Assembly (NCBI GenBank): GCA_004193285.1
Contig: SECP01000020.1
Coordinates: forward strand, 1 to 64,000
Reading direction: 5' to 3'
Length of the DNA: 64,000 nt
Origin: Myxococcales bacterium
Lineage (GTDB): Bacteria; Myxococcota_A; Polyangia; Polyangiales; Polyangiaceae
Below, in pieces: positions 27,186 to 34,855 of the stretch; positions within the stretch are counted from its first letter, which is position 1; each line of letters begins with the position of its first letter. Position numbers and translations under genes: made by a program. Below the pieces are notes generated by a model. It saw only the letters and a list, made by a program, of their open reading frames with translations. It did not search any database and was not told where the DNA came from.

Positions 27186-28463
27186 GTGAGCTCGGAAGCT
27201 GCTGCGCCAACTCGACTCGCCCGGCGGCTCGGCTTCGTGGATGCAGTCGTGATTGGGCTCGGCTCGATGATCGGCGCGGGCGTTTTTGCGGCCTTCGGCC
27301 CGGCGGCGCGCGCGGCCGGTAGCGGGCTGCTGCTCGGCTTGGTGCTGGCCGCGCTCGTGGCCTACTGCAACGCAACGTCCTCCGCGCAGCTGGCGGCGCT
27401 CTATCCCGAATCCGGCGGCACCTACGTCTACGGAAGGAAGCGCCTAGGTGCCTTCTGGGGCTACTTGGCCGGGTGGTGCTTCGTCGTGGGCAAGCTCGCG
27501 AGCTGCGCGGCCATGGCGATGACGTTCGGCGGCTACGCTTCGCCGACTCTGGCCCGGCCGTGCGCGGTCGTCGTGGTCATCGCCCTCACCGCCCTGAATT
27601 ACACTGGGATCCAGAAGACCCTTGCGCTCACGAAAGTGCTGCTCGGCGGGGTCTTGCTGGCGCTGACTGCGGTCGTCGCGTGCGTGTGGCTGGGAGGTGA
27701 GGCCGACCCGGCACGGCTGGCCTCATTTGCCGGGGTGACCGCGTGGGGCGTTGCTCGGTCCGCTGGCTTTCTCTTCTTCGCGTTCGCCGGCTACGCGCGT
27801 TTGGCGACCCTCGGCGAGGAGGTGATCGAGCCGGCGCGAACCATCCCGCGGGCTATCCCGCTCGCCCTGAGCATCACGCTCGTCATCTACGCGGTGGTCG
27901 GCGTCAGTGTGCTGGCCGGCGTGGACGCGCGGGACCTCGCGGCCTCGGCCGCTCCGCTCGCGACCGCGGTCGAAGCCGGGCGCTTCGCTTCCCTCTCATC
28001 GGTAGTGCGACTCGGGGCCACTTTGGCGTCGCTAGGAGTCTTGCTGTCGTTGATCGTCGGAGTGAGCCGCACCGCCTTCGCGATGGCCGTCGGCGGCGAC
28101 CTGCCCAGCTTCTTTGCCGCCGTGCACCCGCGCTTTCGCGTCCCTCACCGCGCGGAGGTCGCGGTCGGCGTGGTCGTCGTCGCGGTCGTGATGGTCGCGG
28201 ACGTGCGCGGCGCGATCGGCTTCAGCTCCTTCGCCGTCCTCCTGTACTATGCCATCGCCAATGCCGCGGCGTGGACGCTCCGGGCCCACGAGCGGCGGTG
28301 GCCACGTGCCCTGGCCGCTCTAGGACTGGTGGGGTGCATCGGCTTGGCAGCAGCGCTGCCCACGTCCTCGGTGGGCGGCGGAGTGGTGGTGCTCGGCCTC
28401 GGAGCGCTCGCCTATGCCTTGCGGTACTCCAGGCACGGCGACGGCGCACCACCCTCCGGGTAG
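27186..28463 (+). CDS. APC-family amino-acid permease
   Basis: 425 residues with about 12 transmembrane segments. The N-terminal LGFVDAVVIGLGSMIGAGVFAAFGPAA is the substrate-binding TM1 motif of the amino acid-polyamine-organocation superfamily, and GFLFFAFAGYARLATLGEEVIEPARTIPRAI is the conserved TM6-loop region. Imports an unidentified amino acid or amine at the inner membrane. Starts with GTG at 27186. Confidence 0.93.
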   Translation: MSSEAAAPTRLARRLGFVDAVVIGLGSMIGAGVFAAFGPAARAAGSGLLLGLVLAALVAYCNATSSAQLAALYPESGGTYVYGRKRLGAFWGYLAGWCFVVGKLASCAAMAMTFGGYASPTLARPCAVVVVIALTALNYTGIQKTLALTKVLLGGVLLALTAVVACVWLGGEADPARLASFAGVTAWGVARSAGFLFFAFAGYARLATLGEEVIEPARTIPRAIPLALSITLVIYAVVGVSVLAGVDARDLAASAAPLATAVEAGRFASLSSVVRLGATLASLGVLLSLIVGVSRTAFAMAVGGDLPSFFAAVHPRFRVPHRAEVAVGVVVVAVVMVADVRGAIGFSSFAVLLYYAIANAAAWTLRAHERRWPRALAALGLVGCIGLAAALPTSSVGGGVVVLGLGALAYALRYSRHGDGAPPSG

Positions 28464-28592
28464 GCCCAGACGACGCGGGAGGCCGGCGTCAGGCGATTTG
28501 GCCGAGGTGTAGCGCGACGACGCGAGCGCACGCCGGGCAAAGCGAGAGAAGGCCTCCTGTTGAGCCGGCACGTGGTTTGCAACCCTTCGCTC

Positions 28593-29288
28593 ATGATTCT
28601 GTTGACGTCTACCGGCCGCCACCTCGAGCGCGCCCTCGATGAGGGGCTTTCGCGTGAGGGTCAGTCCGTGCGGTCCCCCTTCACGAGCAGCTCGCTCGAG
28701 CTGCTCGTGGCGGCGATTGGCTGTCGAGCCATTGTCTACACCGCGGCGAACACCATGCTGGCCGGGCACCTCACGCCGCGGCCGTCCGCAACTCGCGTGC
28801 GTCAGGTGTTGCTCGCCGCCGCGGTCCCTGGGGTCGAGCTGGTGGTGGGGATCGTGCCCGCCGGAGACGCGTACGTCGACGAAGAGAAGCTGCTGAAGGC
28901 GGGAGACGTTCCCGCCGTGGTGCTGCGCTGCGCGCCCCTCGTGGAAGAGCTAGAGGGTGAGGCTGCGTGGAAGGGCCCGCCGGGTTCAGCCCGAGTGACG
29001 ACCGGCGAAATGCTTTCGACCACGGTGCTGCGGGCGCTGGAAGATACATCCTGGCGGGGCAACACGATCGAAGTGCCGACCCTCCGTTTGGATCCCTCGT
29101 GGCGTGCGCCTCGCGTCATCCGCCGCTCCTCCGTGACAGGCTTGCACGGGTTGCCCGCGATAGCCTGTTTGGCGGGTGAACCGAGTGATGAGGCTGCCGG
29201 TGATCCACGGACTCCGTCAGGAAAAGCCCGGTCAGGGATCGACACGACTCCGCAGCTTCTGTGTGTGCGTGAACTATTTTTCATATGA
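28593..29288 (+). CDS. Unknown protein with NmrA/Rossmann-like features
   Basis: 231 residues from ATG 28593 (a TTG at 28560 is in frame). It begins with a short hydrophobic strand (MILLTSTGRHLERALDEGL), then alternates helices and strands (CRAIVYTAA, VELVVGIVPAGDAYVDEEKLLKAGDVPAVVLRCAPLVEEL), resembling an atypical NAD(P)-binding NmrA-like fold, but the glycine motif is absent. Function unknown. The C-terminal 30 residues are polar. Its stop overlaps the next start (ATGA), so the two genes are coupled. Confidence 0.6.
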   Translation: MILLTSTGRHLERALDEGLSREGQSVRSPFTSSSLELLVAAIGCRAIVYTAANTMLAGHLTPRPSATRVRQVLLAAAVPGVELVVGIVPAGDAYVDEEKLLKAGDVPAVVLRCAPLVEELEGEAAWKGPPGSARVTTGEMLSTTVLRALEDTSWRGNTIEVPTLRLDPSWRAPRVIRRSSVTGLHGLPAIACLAGEPSDEAAGDPRTPSGKARSGIDTTPQLLCVRELFFI

Positions 29289-29776
29289 ATGACGAGCAAG
29301 CGCGAGTTACAACCCCCGACATGACACTCCTTCCCGGACTGTGTGTGGAGTGCGCGCGCGTGCAGCTCGTTCCGATAGACGAAGCCCGTGTTCGTTCGTG
29401 CAGCTGTGAAAAATGCGGGGCCCCGGTACGAGTCGTACCCGGGTGTAGCTATGCCGAAAGTGAGCGTGAGCACTTCCGCGAGCTGTGCGACATCGTCGGG
29501 GAGGCTCACGTCTCCGCTGCGGAAGCGAGCTCGCTCGCCCAAGAGCTCGAGCGCGCAACGTGGAAGGGTTCTTACCTGCGCTTGTTCGATACGCTGACCG
29601 CGCGCCTTCCCGGCCTCGTTCCTTTGCAGGTCTCCGCCGGCCGCAATCCGGCCGCGCAGCAACGCGTGCTGGAGATGCTCCGAAACGTATTGGAAGCCGC
29701 TGCTTCCGCGTGCCACGCGAGCTCGCAGTACCCGGTGGTGGCTGACCCTACCGTGCCGCATTCGCGTAGAGCCTAG
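29285..29776 (+). CDS. Small protein with N-terminal zinc-ribbon-like cysteines
   Basis: 163 residues. Two cysteine pairs near the start (CVECAR and CSCEKCG) suggest a zinc ribbon; the rest is helical (EREHFRELCDIVGEAHVSAAEASSLAQELERA...). No known family. Translationally coupled to the preceding unknown gene by a 4-base overlap and convergent with the glycosylase gene 7 bases away. Confidence 0.65.
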   Translation: MNDEQARVTTPDMTLLPGLCVECARVQLVPIDEARVRSCSCEKCGAPVRVVPGCSYAESEREHFRELCDIVGEAHVSAAEASSLAQELERATWKGSYLRLFDTLTARLPGLVPLQVSAGRNPAAQQRVLEMLRNVLEAAASACHASSQYPVVADPTVPHSRRA

Positions 29777-29782
29777 CGAGCC

Positions 29783-30436
29783 TCAGGGGCCAAGCAGCTT
29801 CTTGACCGCGCGCAGATCTGCGACCAGCTCATCGAAGACTTGCTTGCGGGTTTCGGAATCTGGCGCTCGCAATACCGCCGAGGGGTGGTGGGTGGCGATG
29901 ATGGCGGCCGCGAGCTCGCCTGACTTGACGACTCCGCGCTCCTTCGTGACGCGAAACGCAGGCCCCCAAACTGACTGCGCCGCGACCGCGCCCAGCAAGA
30001 CGAGCACGTCCGGCTTGACCACGGCCAGCTCCGCGCGCAGCCATGGCGAGCAGGCGCGCACTTCGCCCACTCGCGGCCGCTTGTGGAGCCGCGCCTTGCC
30101 GCGTGGTTCGAAGCTGAAGTGCTTCACCGCGTTCGTGACGTAAGTCTCAGTGCGCTCCACCCCGGCCGCGGCCAGCGCGTCGTCGAAGACTCGCCCCGCA
30201 GGCCCGACGAACGGTCGGCCCTGAAGATCCTCCGAGTCGCCGGGTTGCTCGCCCACGAACACCACGCGCGCGCGCGAAGAGCCTTCCCCGAAGACGGTTT
30301 GAGTCGCGGCGAGGTAAAGGTCACACCCCCGACAGTCTCGAGACGCCTCGCGCAGCTTGGGGAGGCTGAAGCGCTCCGGCAAGAACGGGGTCGCGTCCCC
30401 AGGAGTCCGGCGTTTGGTCGCCACTGAACCGCTCAA
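29783..30436 (-). CDS. UdgX-type uracil-DNA glycosylase
   Basis: 217 residues of the family 4/UdgX group. Features: CRGC (Cys35, Cys38) and Cys129 as Fe-S cluster ligands, the uracil pocket GEQPGDSED, TNAVKHFSFE, the loop KARLHKRP with His118 and motif HHPSAVLR. In Mycobacterium UdgX the equivalent His in a KRRIH loop becomes covalently linked to the abasic sugar after uracil removal. Here the loop is KARLH, with the His kept. Probable role: removal and capping of uracil in DNA. ATG overlaps the stop of the upstream iron-enzyme gene. Confidence 0.88.
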   Translation of the reverse strand: MSGSVATKRRTPGDATPFLPERFSLPKLREASRDCRGCDLYLAATQTVFGEGSSRARVVFVGEQPGDSEDLQGRPFVGPAGRVFDDALAAAGVERTETYVTNAVKHFSFEPRGKARLHKRPRVGEVRACSPWLRAELAVVKPDVLVLLGAVAAQSVWGPAFRVTKERGVVKSGELAAAIIATHHPSAVLRAPDSETRKQVFDELVADLRAVKKLLGP

Positions 30437-31344
30437 CCCGCGCTATTCGCCACCCGCATGAGGCCGGAATCACACGGCATGAGCTCGGCTCGGTACCGCT
30501 CGAAGCAGCGCAGCCCTGCCCGCAGACGGATGAGCGCCCCTTCAGCAAGGAGGGGAGCGACGTCCGGGCTCGCTTCCACGAGTGGCACGAACACCTCGCG
30601 GTTCCACGTCTGGCTGTGTCGCACGTCCAGCGTAGCGTGCAGAGCGTAGTAGCGGCGGACCGCGCCATCGAAGCCGAGGCGCTTGAGGCCCGCGTTGACG
30701 AGCTCCGCGCGGCCGGGCGCGGTGAGCTCGATGGCGCCGAGCGCGCCAATGGACTGGTAGGCGTAGGCGCGGTTCGTGGCGAGCGCCACCATGAGGTTAC
30801 CGAGCGCGAGCGTCTCCCAGCAGGGAGGCTCCTGCGTCGGCGGTAGCGCCGCGCCCAGGCGCGCCAGCATCGGCCCGTGCATTCCACCTTCGTGGCCTTG
30901 GCCCATCTCGTCCCAATAGTTGCGGGCCAGCTCGAGCTTGGGGCGTGCGGGCAGCTTGAGCTGAGCGAGCGCAACGAGGTCCTCGAAGCCGGCTTCCCCC
31001 GCCATCTCTTGATGGAGGAACCAGCACATCTCCTCGTAGCTCGCTTGCTCGGCGAGCCACGGAAAAAGCGGGTCCCCCTGGCCGGGGCCGGTTTGCTTCA
31101 ACTCCTCGAGCCAGGCGAGGAAGCCCTCAGCGTCCCGGGGCACGCGGCGAATTTGCGGCGCGAGCGCATAGCGCTCACGCTCGACCAGGGTTCGCTCGAG
31201 CCTTCGGCACAGCACTTCTTCCTTGAGATTTTGCTCGAACTCCGCGGACGCCGTGGAAGGCGCCAAACGCAGGTGGTGCGAGCTCGCGAGGCGCCGATGC
31301 AGCGCCTCGACGCCGCTGGAGGCGCTGGGGATCGTCGACAACAT
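30433..31344 (-). CDS. Iron-containing redox enzyme family protein (haem-oxygenase-like fold)
   Basis: 303 residues, all helical. The metal-site pattern of the family is visible: FLHQEMAGEAGFEDLVALAQ, NYWDEMGQGHEGGMHGPML and LHATLDVRHSQTW supply Glu and His ligands. These haem-oxygenase-like di-iron proteins oxidise diverse small molecules; no substrate can be named. It overlaps the UdgX gene by 4 bases (ATGA), a strong sign of joint expression. Confidence 0.85.
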   Translation of the reverse strand: MLSTIPSASSGVEALHRRLASSHHLRLAPSTASAEFEQNLKEEVLCRRLERTLVERERYALAPQIRRVPRDAEGFLAWLEELKQTGPGQGDPLFPWLAEQASYEEMCWFLHQEMAGEAGFEDLVALAQLKLPARPKLELARNYWDEMGQGHEGGMHGPMLARLGAALPPTQEPPCWETLALGNLMVALATNRAYAYQSIGALGAIELTAPGRAELVNAGLKRLGFDGAVRRYYALHATLDVRHSQTWNREVFVPLVEASPDVAPLLAEGALIRLRAGLRCFERYRAELMPCDSGLMRVANSAG

Positions 31345-31380
31345 GCTGGCGGTAAGGGCAAGCCTCGTGCCACTCGTGCG

Positions 31381-32766
31381 TCATTGCCCGTGCGCTGCCG
31401 CCAGCGGCGCTGTCCAACGGCGCAAGCGGTCCAGGAACCACGAGCCGGAGTTGGCGAAGATGACTCCCCCCTCGAGCGAGCGGCTCGGCGAGCGACGCGA
31501 GGGAGCGCTGGGGAGCACGCGCCCGATCGTCGAAAACAGCAAAGACCACAGCTCGGGAGCGTGGTCATGCAGCCAAATGCCGACGCGCGCAGCCGGCGTG
31601 AAGGTCAAAAACCGATCGCCGTGCGCAATGGCCCGGACGATTTTGCGAGCCGCAACGTCCGCGTCGATGCTCAACAAGGGTGCCACGGCAGAGGCACCGA
31701 ACCACGCGAGCTCGCGCTCCGCGTCACCCTTGTAAGTAGCGTGCAGATGCGAGCCGGTTCGCATGAGGCCCGGCGCGACGGTGACAACCCGCAGACCGTC
31801 TTTGCTCACCTCCGCTTGAAGCGCTTCCGCAAAGCCGACTTGGGCGAATTTTGCGGCGGAATACGGCGCCAGATGCGGAACCCCGAGCCTGCCCCCTACG
31901 GAGCTGATGACCGCGACCGTGCCCTCGCCGCGCGCTTGCATGGCAGGCAGGGCCGCGAGCGTGACGTTCACGGCGCTCCCGAAGATCTCTTTCATCGCGC
32001 TCTGGAAATCCTCCGGAGTGAGTGACTCGATGGGCGCGACCTCGATCGTGGCTGCGTTGGCGATGACGACGTGGATGGGTCCGAGCTCGCTCTCCACGCG
32101 TTGAACGAAGAGGCGGGCTTGCTCCGGTTGCCGCAGGTCGCAGATGTCCGCGAGCACGGGCGCGCCAAAAGGTCGCAGGAAGTCCCGCGTCTGCTCGAGT
32201 GATTGCGGAGAGCGACCGCAGATGGCGACCTTGGCGCCGGCTTCGAGCAGCGCGCGCGCCAGGCATCGGCCCAGTCCTCGCGTGCCGCCGGCGACGAGCA
32301 CCACCTTTCCACGCAGCGCGTCCGCCTCGGTCCACAAGCGACGGTGTGAAGCCGCGAGCGCGGCGCCGTACACCAAATGGGCAGCGATCATCGAGGACGG
32401 GCGGCCCACGCGGTCGCGACCCGCGGGCGGCATCAAACCCGCCTTCGGCAGTACGCCCGCGTAGTTGACGGCCCACACGCCAGCGCCGAAGAGCAGCCCG
32501 CCGCCCTGGCTCCTCGCCCGCGGCGGCAGCGTCGCGAAAAGGGCACCCATGCCCGCGCCGAACGCGACGTGAGCGGCCAGCGCCGCCACGTCCAACGAAG
32601 CCCCTCGCGGCGCCCGAGGGCCGAGCAGGCGACGCACGATGCGCCGCGGAGGCGGCTCGCCCAGGGCGCCCAGCTTCTTGGCTCCGAGCATCAACAAAGA
32701 CATCGCCGCCGTAGCTGCAACGCCCGCGGCCGCTCCGCTCAACCATCGCAGCACTAGCCTTTTCAT
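31381..32766 (-). CDS. Membrane-anchored short-chain dehydrogenase (multi-TM N-terminus fused to SDR)
   Basis: 461 residues from the ATG at 32764-32766. Residues 1-145 hold about four hydrophobic segments resembling DUF6789/DUF1440-type membrane domains (AAGVAATAAMSLLMLGAKKLG, HVAFGAGMGALFATLPP, GGLLFGAGVWAVNYAGVLPKAGLMPP). From about 155 a full SDR follows (VVLVAGGTRGLGRCLARALL, ANAAT, ISSVGGRLG, YSAAKFA). The C-terminal 90 residues are hydrophobic/basic. Probable membrane-bound oxidoreductase acting on a lipid. Divergent from the DUF4142 lipoprotein gene. Confidence 0.82.
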   Translation of the reverse strand: MKRLVLRWLSGAAAGVAATAAMSLLMLGAKKLGALGEPPPRRIVRRLLGPRAPRGASLDVAALAAHVAFGAGMGALFATLPPRARSQGGGLLFGAGVWAVNYAGVLPKAGLMPPAGRDRVGRPSSMIAAHLVYGAALAASHRRLWTEADALRGKVVLVAGGTRGLGRCLARALLEAGAKVAICGRSPQSLEQTRDFLRPFGAPVLADICDLRQPEQARLFVQRVESELGPIHVVIANAATIEVAPIESLTPEDFQSAMKEIFGSAVNVTLAALPAMQARGEGTVAVISSVGGRLGVPHLAPYSAAKFAQVGFAEALQAEVSKDGLRVVTVAPGLMRTGSHLHATYKGDAERELAWFGASAVAPLLSIDADVAARKIVRAIAHGDRFLTFTPAARVGIWLHDHAPELWSLLFSTIGRVLPSAPSRRSPSRSLEGGVIFANSGSWFLDRLRRWTAPLAAAHGQ

Positions 32767-32846
32767 GCACGGGGGCCTGCACGCGGCGTTCCAGGGCACG
32801 TTTGCTGCAGCTGGCCGCCTCCCGCCACCAGAAAGGAACAGCATAG

Positions 32847-33581
32847 ATGTCCCATCTTTCGCACCGCACCGTCTTCACTTTGGCCGCTCTGTCCGCGCTC
32901 GCGTCCGCTTGCGCCGGCGATCAGCGGGAGCCCGAGACTCCCGCCGGCGAGGCCGAGCAGGCGCCGGTCATGAAGACCACTCCGTCTCCCGGCGAAGAGT
33001 CAGCCCCCGCTCCCAATGGCCAACCGGCCGGGCTACCGCAAGCGGAGCCGCAGAGCATGCAGGGCAACTCCCAGAACAACGTCGTCGCCGCCCCGGCCGT
33101 CCAACCCGCCCAGGCCAAGCTGAGCGAAGACCAGATCGCGCGGGTCGCCGAGCTCGTGAACACCGCCGAGGTCGACCAGGGCAAGCTCGCCCAAAGCAAG
33201 GCCCAATCCCCCCGGGTGAAGGCGTTTGCGACCAAGATGGTCAACCATCACAGCCAGGCTAAAGCCGAGCAGGCCAAGTTGGTAAAGCAACTGAACCTGA
33301 CCGCTGCGGAGAGCCCTGAGGCAGCCGCGCTGAAGAGCGACGGGGCGCAGACGTTGTCCACCTTGAAGACGACCCCTGCAGCAGACTTCGATCGGGCGTA
33401 CATCGACAGCCAGGTGACTGGTCATCAGAAGGTGCTGACGACCATCGACGAGCAGCTCCTGCCGTCCGCGAAGAGCGAGCGCGTGGTGAGCGCGCTCAAG
33501 CTGGGGCGAGAAGCGGTAGCTGCACACCTGGCTGAGGCGAAAGAGATTCAAGACGAGCTGTCGAAGACGACCGGCAAGTAA
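32847..33581 (+). CDS. DUF4142 domain lipoprotein
   Basis: 244 residues. Signal peptide with lipobox ALASAC, a Pro/Glu/Gln-rich spacer to about 90, then a helical DUF4142 domain (DQIARVAELVNTAEVDQGKLAQSKAQSPRVKAFATKMVNHHSQAKAEQ... YIDSQVTGHQKVL). The family is a periplasmic ferritin-like four-helix bundle with unknown role, common in stress regions of Proteobacteria. Start ATG 32847. Confidence 0.9.
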   Translation: MSHLSHRTVFTLAALSALASACAGDQREPETPAGEAEQAPVMKTTPSPGEESAPAPNGQPAGLPQAEPQSMQGNSQNNVVAAPAVQPAQAKLSEDQIARVAELVNTAEVDQGKLAQSKAQSPRVKAFATKMVNHHSQAKAEQAKLVKQLNLTAAESPEAAALKSDGAQTLSTLKTTPAADFDRAYIDSQVTGHQKVLTTIDEQLLPSAKSERVVSALKLGREAVAAHLAEAKEIQDELSKTTGK

Positions 33582-33599
33582 GTCCCGTCGAGCTCTGCC

Positions 33600-33640
33600 G
33601 CCGCCCTTGCCCTAGCCGCGTGGTTCAGGGTGAGGGCGGC
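33600..33640. terminator. Probable bidirectional terminator hairpin
   Basis: A 14-base stem (GCCGCCCTTGCCCT against AGGGTGAGGGCGGC, two G-T pairs) with a 13-base loop lies just after the DUF4142 stop and overlaps the end of the convergent small membrane gene. No T run, but the stem is strong and its position suits two-way termination. Confidence 0.55.
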
Positions 33641-33837
33641 TTCTGCTCGCCCGCGCTCGTCGTGCCGCTCGTGGTTCCAGGGCGCTCAGGGGGCGAGACA
33701 TACTGCCGAATGCCGGCGGCAAGCGCGACGCCGCCGACGATCACGACGGCAGCGATGCCGAGGATGACGATCGCGGTGTTCTTGCCTCCGCGGGAAATGT
33801 CTCGCTCCTCAGCATCTTTGAAATGGGGCTCGGTCAT
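33625..33837 (-). CDS. Small single-pass membrane protein
   Basis: 70 residues from the ATG at 33835-33837. Polar N-terminus (MTEPHFKDAEERDISRGGKN), one transmembrane helix (TAIVILGIAAVVIVGGVALAAGI) and a Pro/Thr/Ser-rich C-terminus. No family recognised. The open frame extends upstream to 34026, but that part overlaps the promoter region of the plus-strand gene and looks non-coding. Confidence 0.6.
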   Translation of the reverse strand: MTEPHFKDAEERDISRGGKNTAIVILGIAAVVIVGGVALAAGIRQYVSPPERPGTTSGTTSAGEQKPPSP

Positions 33838-34024
33838 GTGGAGCGAGCTTGCAACTCGCGTTCCGGGCTCTCCCACCGTGTCGGGGCGGTTTCGTGCGGG
33901 CGCGACAAAAAGGCTGAGGAACCCGCGCAAGAAGCGAGCTTTCGCTCCCGCGCCGCTGGTGTTCTGACCAGGATCGCTTGTTGCACCCAGGGGCAGTCCC
34001 TTGCCCAAGGAGCAAAAAAAACCC

Positions 34025-34387
34025 ATGCCGCAAACTTCCCCCCAAAAGAATCGTCAGTCGATGGCCCGCCCCGTCGCGCCGAAGCCGGTGCCGGACGCAG
34101 AACCGGCGGAGACCGCGGATCATGAGTACGCGCTCGTTAGCGTGCTTTACCACGCGCTGCAGGGCGTGCAGGCCTGCGAGCAATACATTGCTGACGCGGA
34201 GCGCGCCGGCGATGAAGAGCTGATCAAGTTCTTCCAAGAGTGCCGCGATGAGCAGACTGCACGCGCCTCCCGCGCGAAGCAGCTGCTCGCCGGCGTCATG
34301 GAAGTCGAAGACGAGGATGAAGACGACGAGGAGGACGAGGACGAAGACGAGGATAAAGACGACGAGTCCGAAGACGACGAAGCGTGA
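34025..34387 (+). CDS. Helical protein with a long acidic C-terminal tail
   Basis: 120 residues from ATG 34025, which follows AAGGAGC at a long but usable distance. The core (HEYALVSVLYHALQGVQACEQYIADAERAGDEELIKFFQECRDEQTARASRAKQLL in outline) looks like a two-helix ferritin-like hairpin. The last 35 residues are almost all Asp/Glu. Function unknown; the tail could bind cations or basic partners. Convergent with the gene for a very basic protein. Confidence 0.75.
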   Translation: MPQTSPQKNRQSMARPVAPKPVPDAEPAETADHEYALVSVLYHALQGVQACEQYIADAERAGDEELIKFFQECRDEQTARASRAKQLLAGVMEVEDEDEDDEEDEDEDEDKDDESEDDEA

Positions 34388-34398
34388 CCTTTGCTGAA

Positions 34399-34437
34399 GA
34401 CGGAGAGGGCACCGCGCCTGCGGCACCCTCTCCCGTC
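34399..34437. terminator. Hairpin between convergent acidic-tail and basic-tail genes
   Basis: GACGGAGAGGG pairs with CCCTCTCCCGTC with one bulged base, with partial pairing continuing toward a short loop. It fills the 58-base gap between two stop codons and likely ends transcription from both sides. No T tract. Confidence 0.5.
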
Positions 34438-34445
34438 AGCCTAGC

Positions 34446-34760
34446 TCAGCGGCCCCCGCGCTTGGACGCGCGCTTCTTGGAACCCTTCTTGGCTCCTTTT
34501 TTGGATCCCTTCTTCGAACCTTTCTTCGAGCCCTTCTTCGAAGACTTCTTGCGCGCCGGAACGTCCGCGCCCTCGGCGCGTGCCTCGGAAAGACCGATGG
34601 CGATGGCCTGCTTGCGGCTCGTTACCTTCTTGCCGGAGCGGCCCGACCGCAGCGTGCCGCTCTTCATTTCCTCCATGCTGCGCTGGACCTTTTTGCCCGC
34701 CTTTTTGCTCGAGCTTTTCGAGGTCTTCTTCTTTCCAGATGACTTTTTGCTAGTAGCCAT
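34446..34760 (-). CDS. DUF6496 protein with histone-like Lys-rich tails
   Basis: 104 residues from the ATG at 34758-34760. The centre (VQRSMEEMKSGTLRSGRSGKKV, then SRKQAIAIGLSEARAEGADVP) matches the DUF6496 family. Both ends are Lys/Ser-rich; the C-terminus carries repeated KKGSKKGS units like histone H1 or Ku tails. Likely nucleic-acid binding. The repeats are also visible in the DNA as direct repeats of TTCTTCGA-like units near 34480-34560, so length changes by slippage are plausible. Confidence 0.85.
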   Translation of the reverse strand: MATSKKSSGKKKTSKSSSKKAGKKVQRSMEEMKSGTLRSGRSGKKVTSRKQAIAIGLSEARAEGADVPARKKSSKKGSKKGSKKGSKKGAKKGSKKRASKRGGR

Positions 34761-34855
34761 GGCGCCGCGTGTCAGCAATGCGCGTGCCAACTAACCAGTA
34801 ACAGCGCTCGTGCACACTCGAAGGCATGCGCGTTGCACCCCCTCGAAGTCCGACC

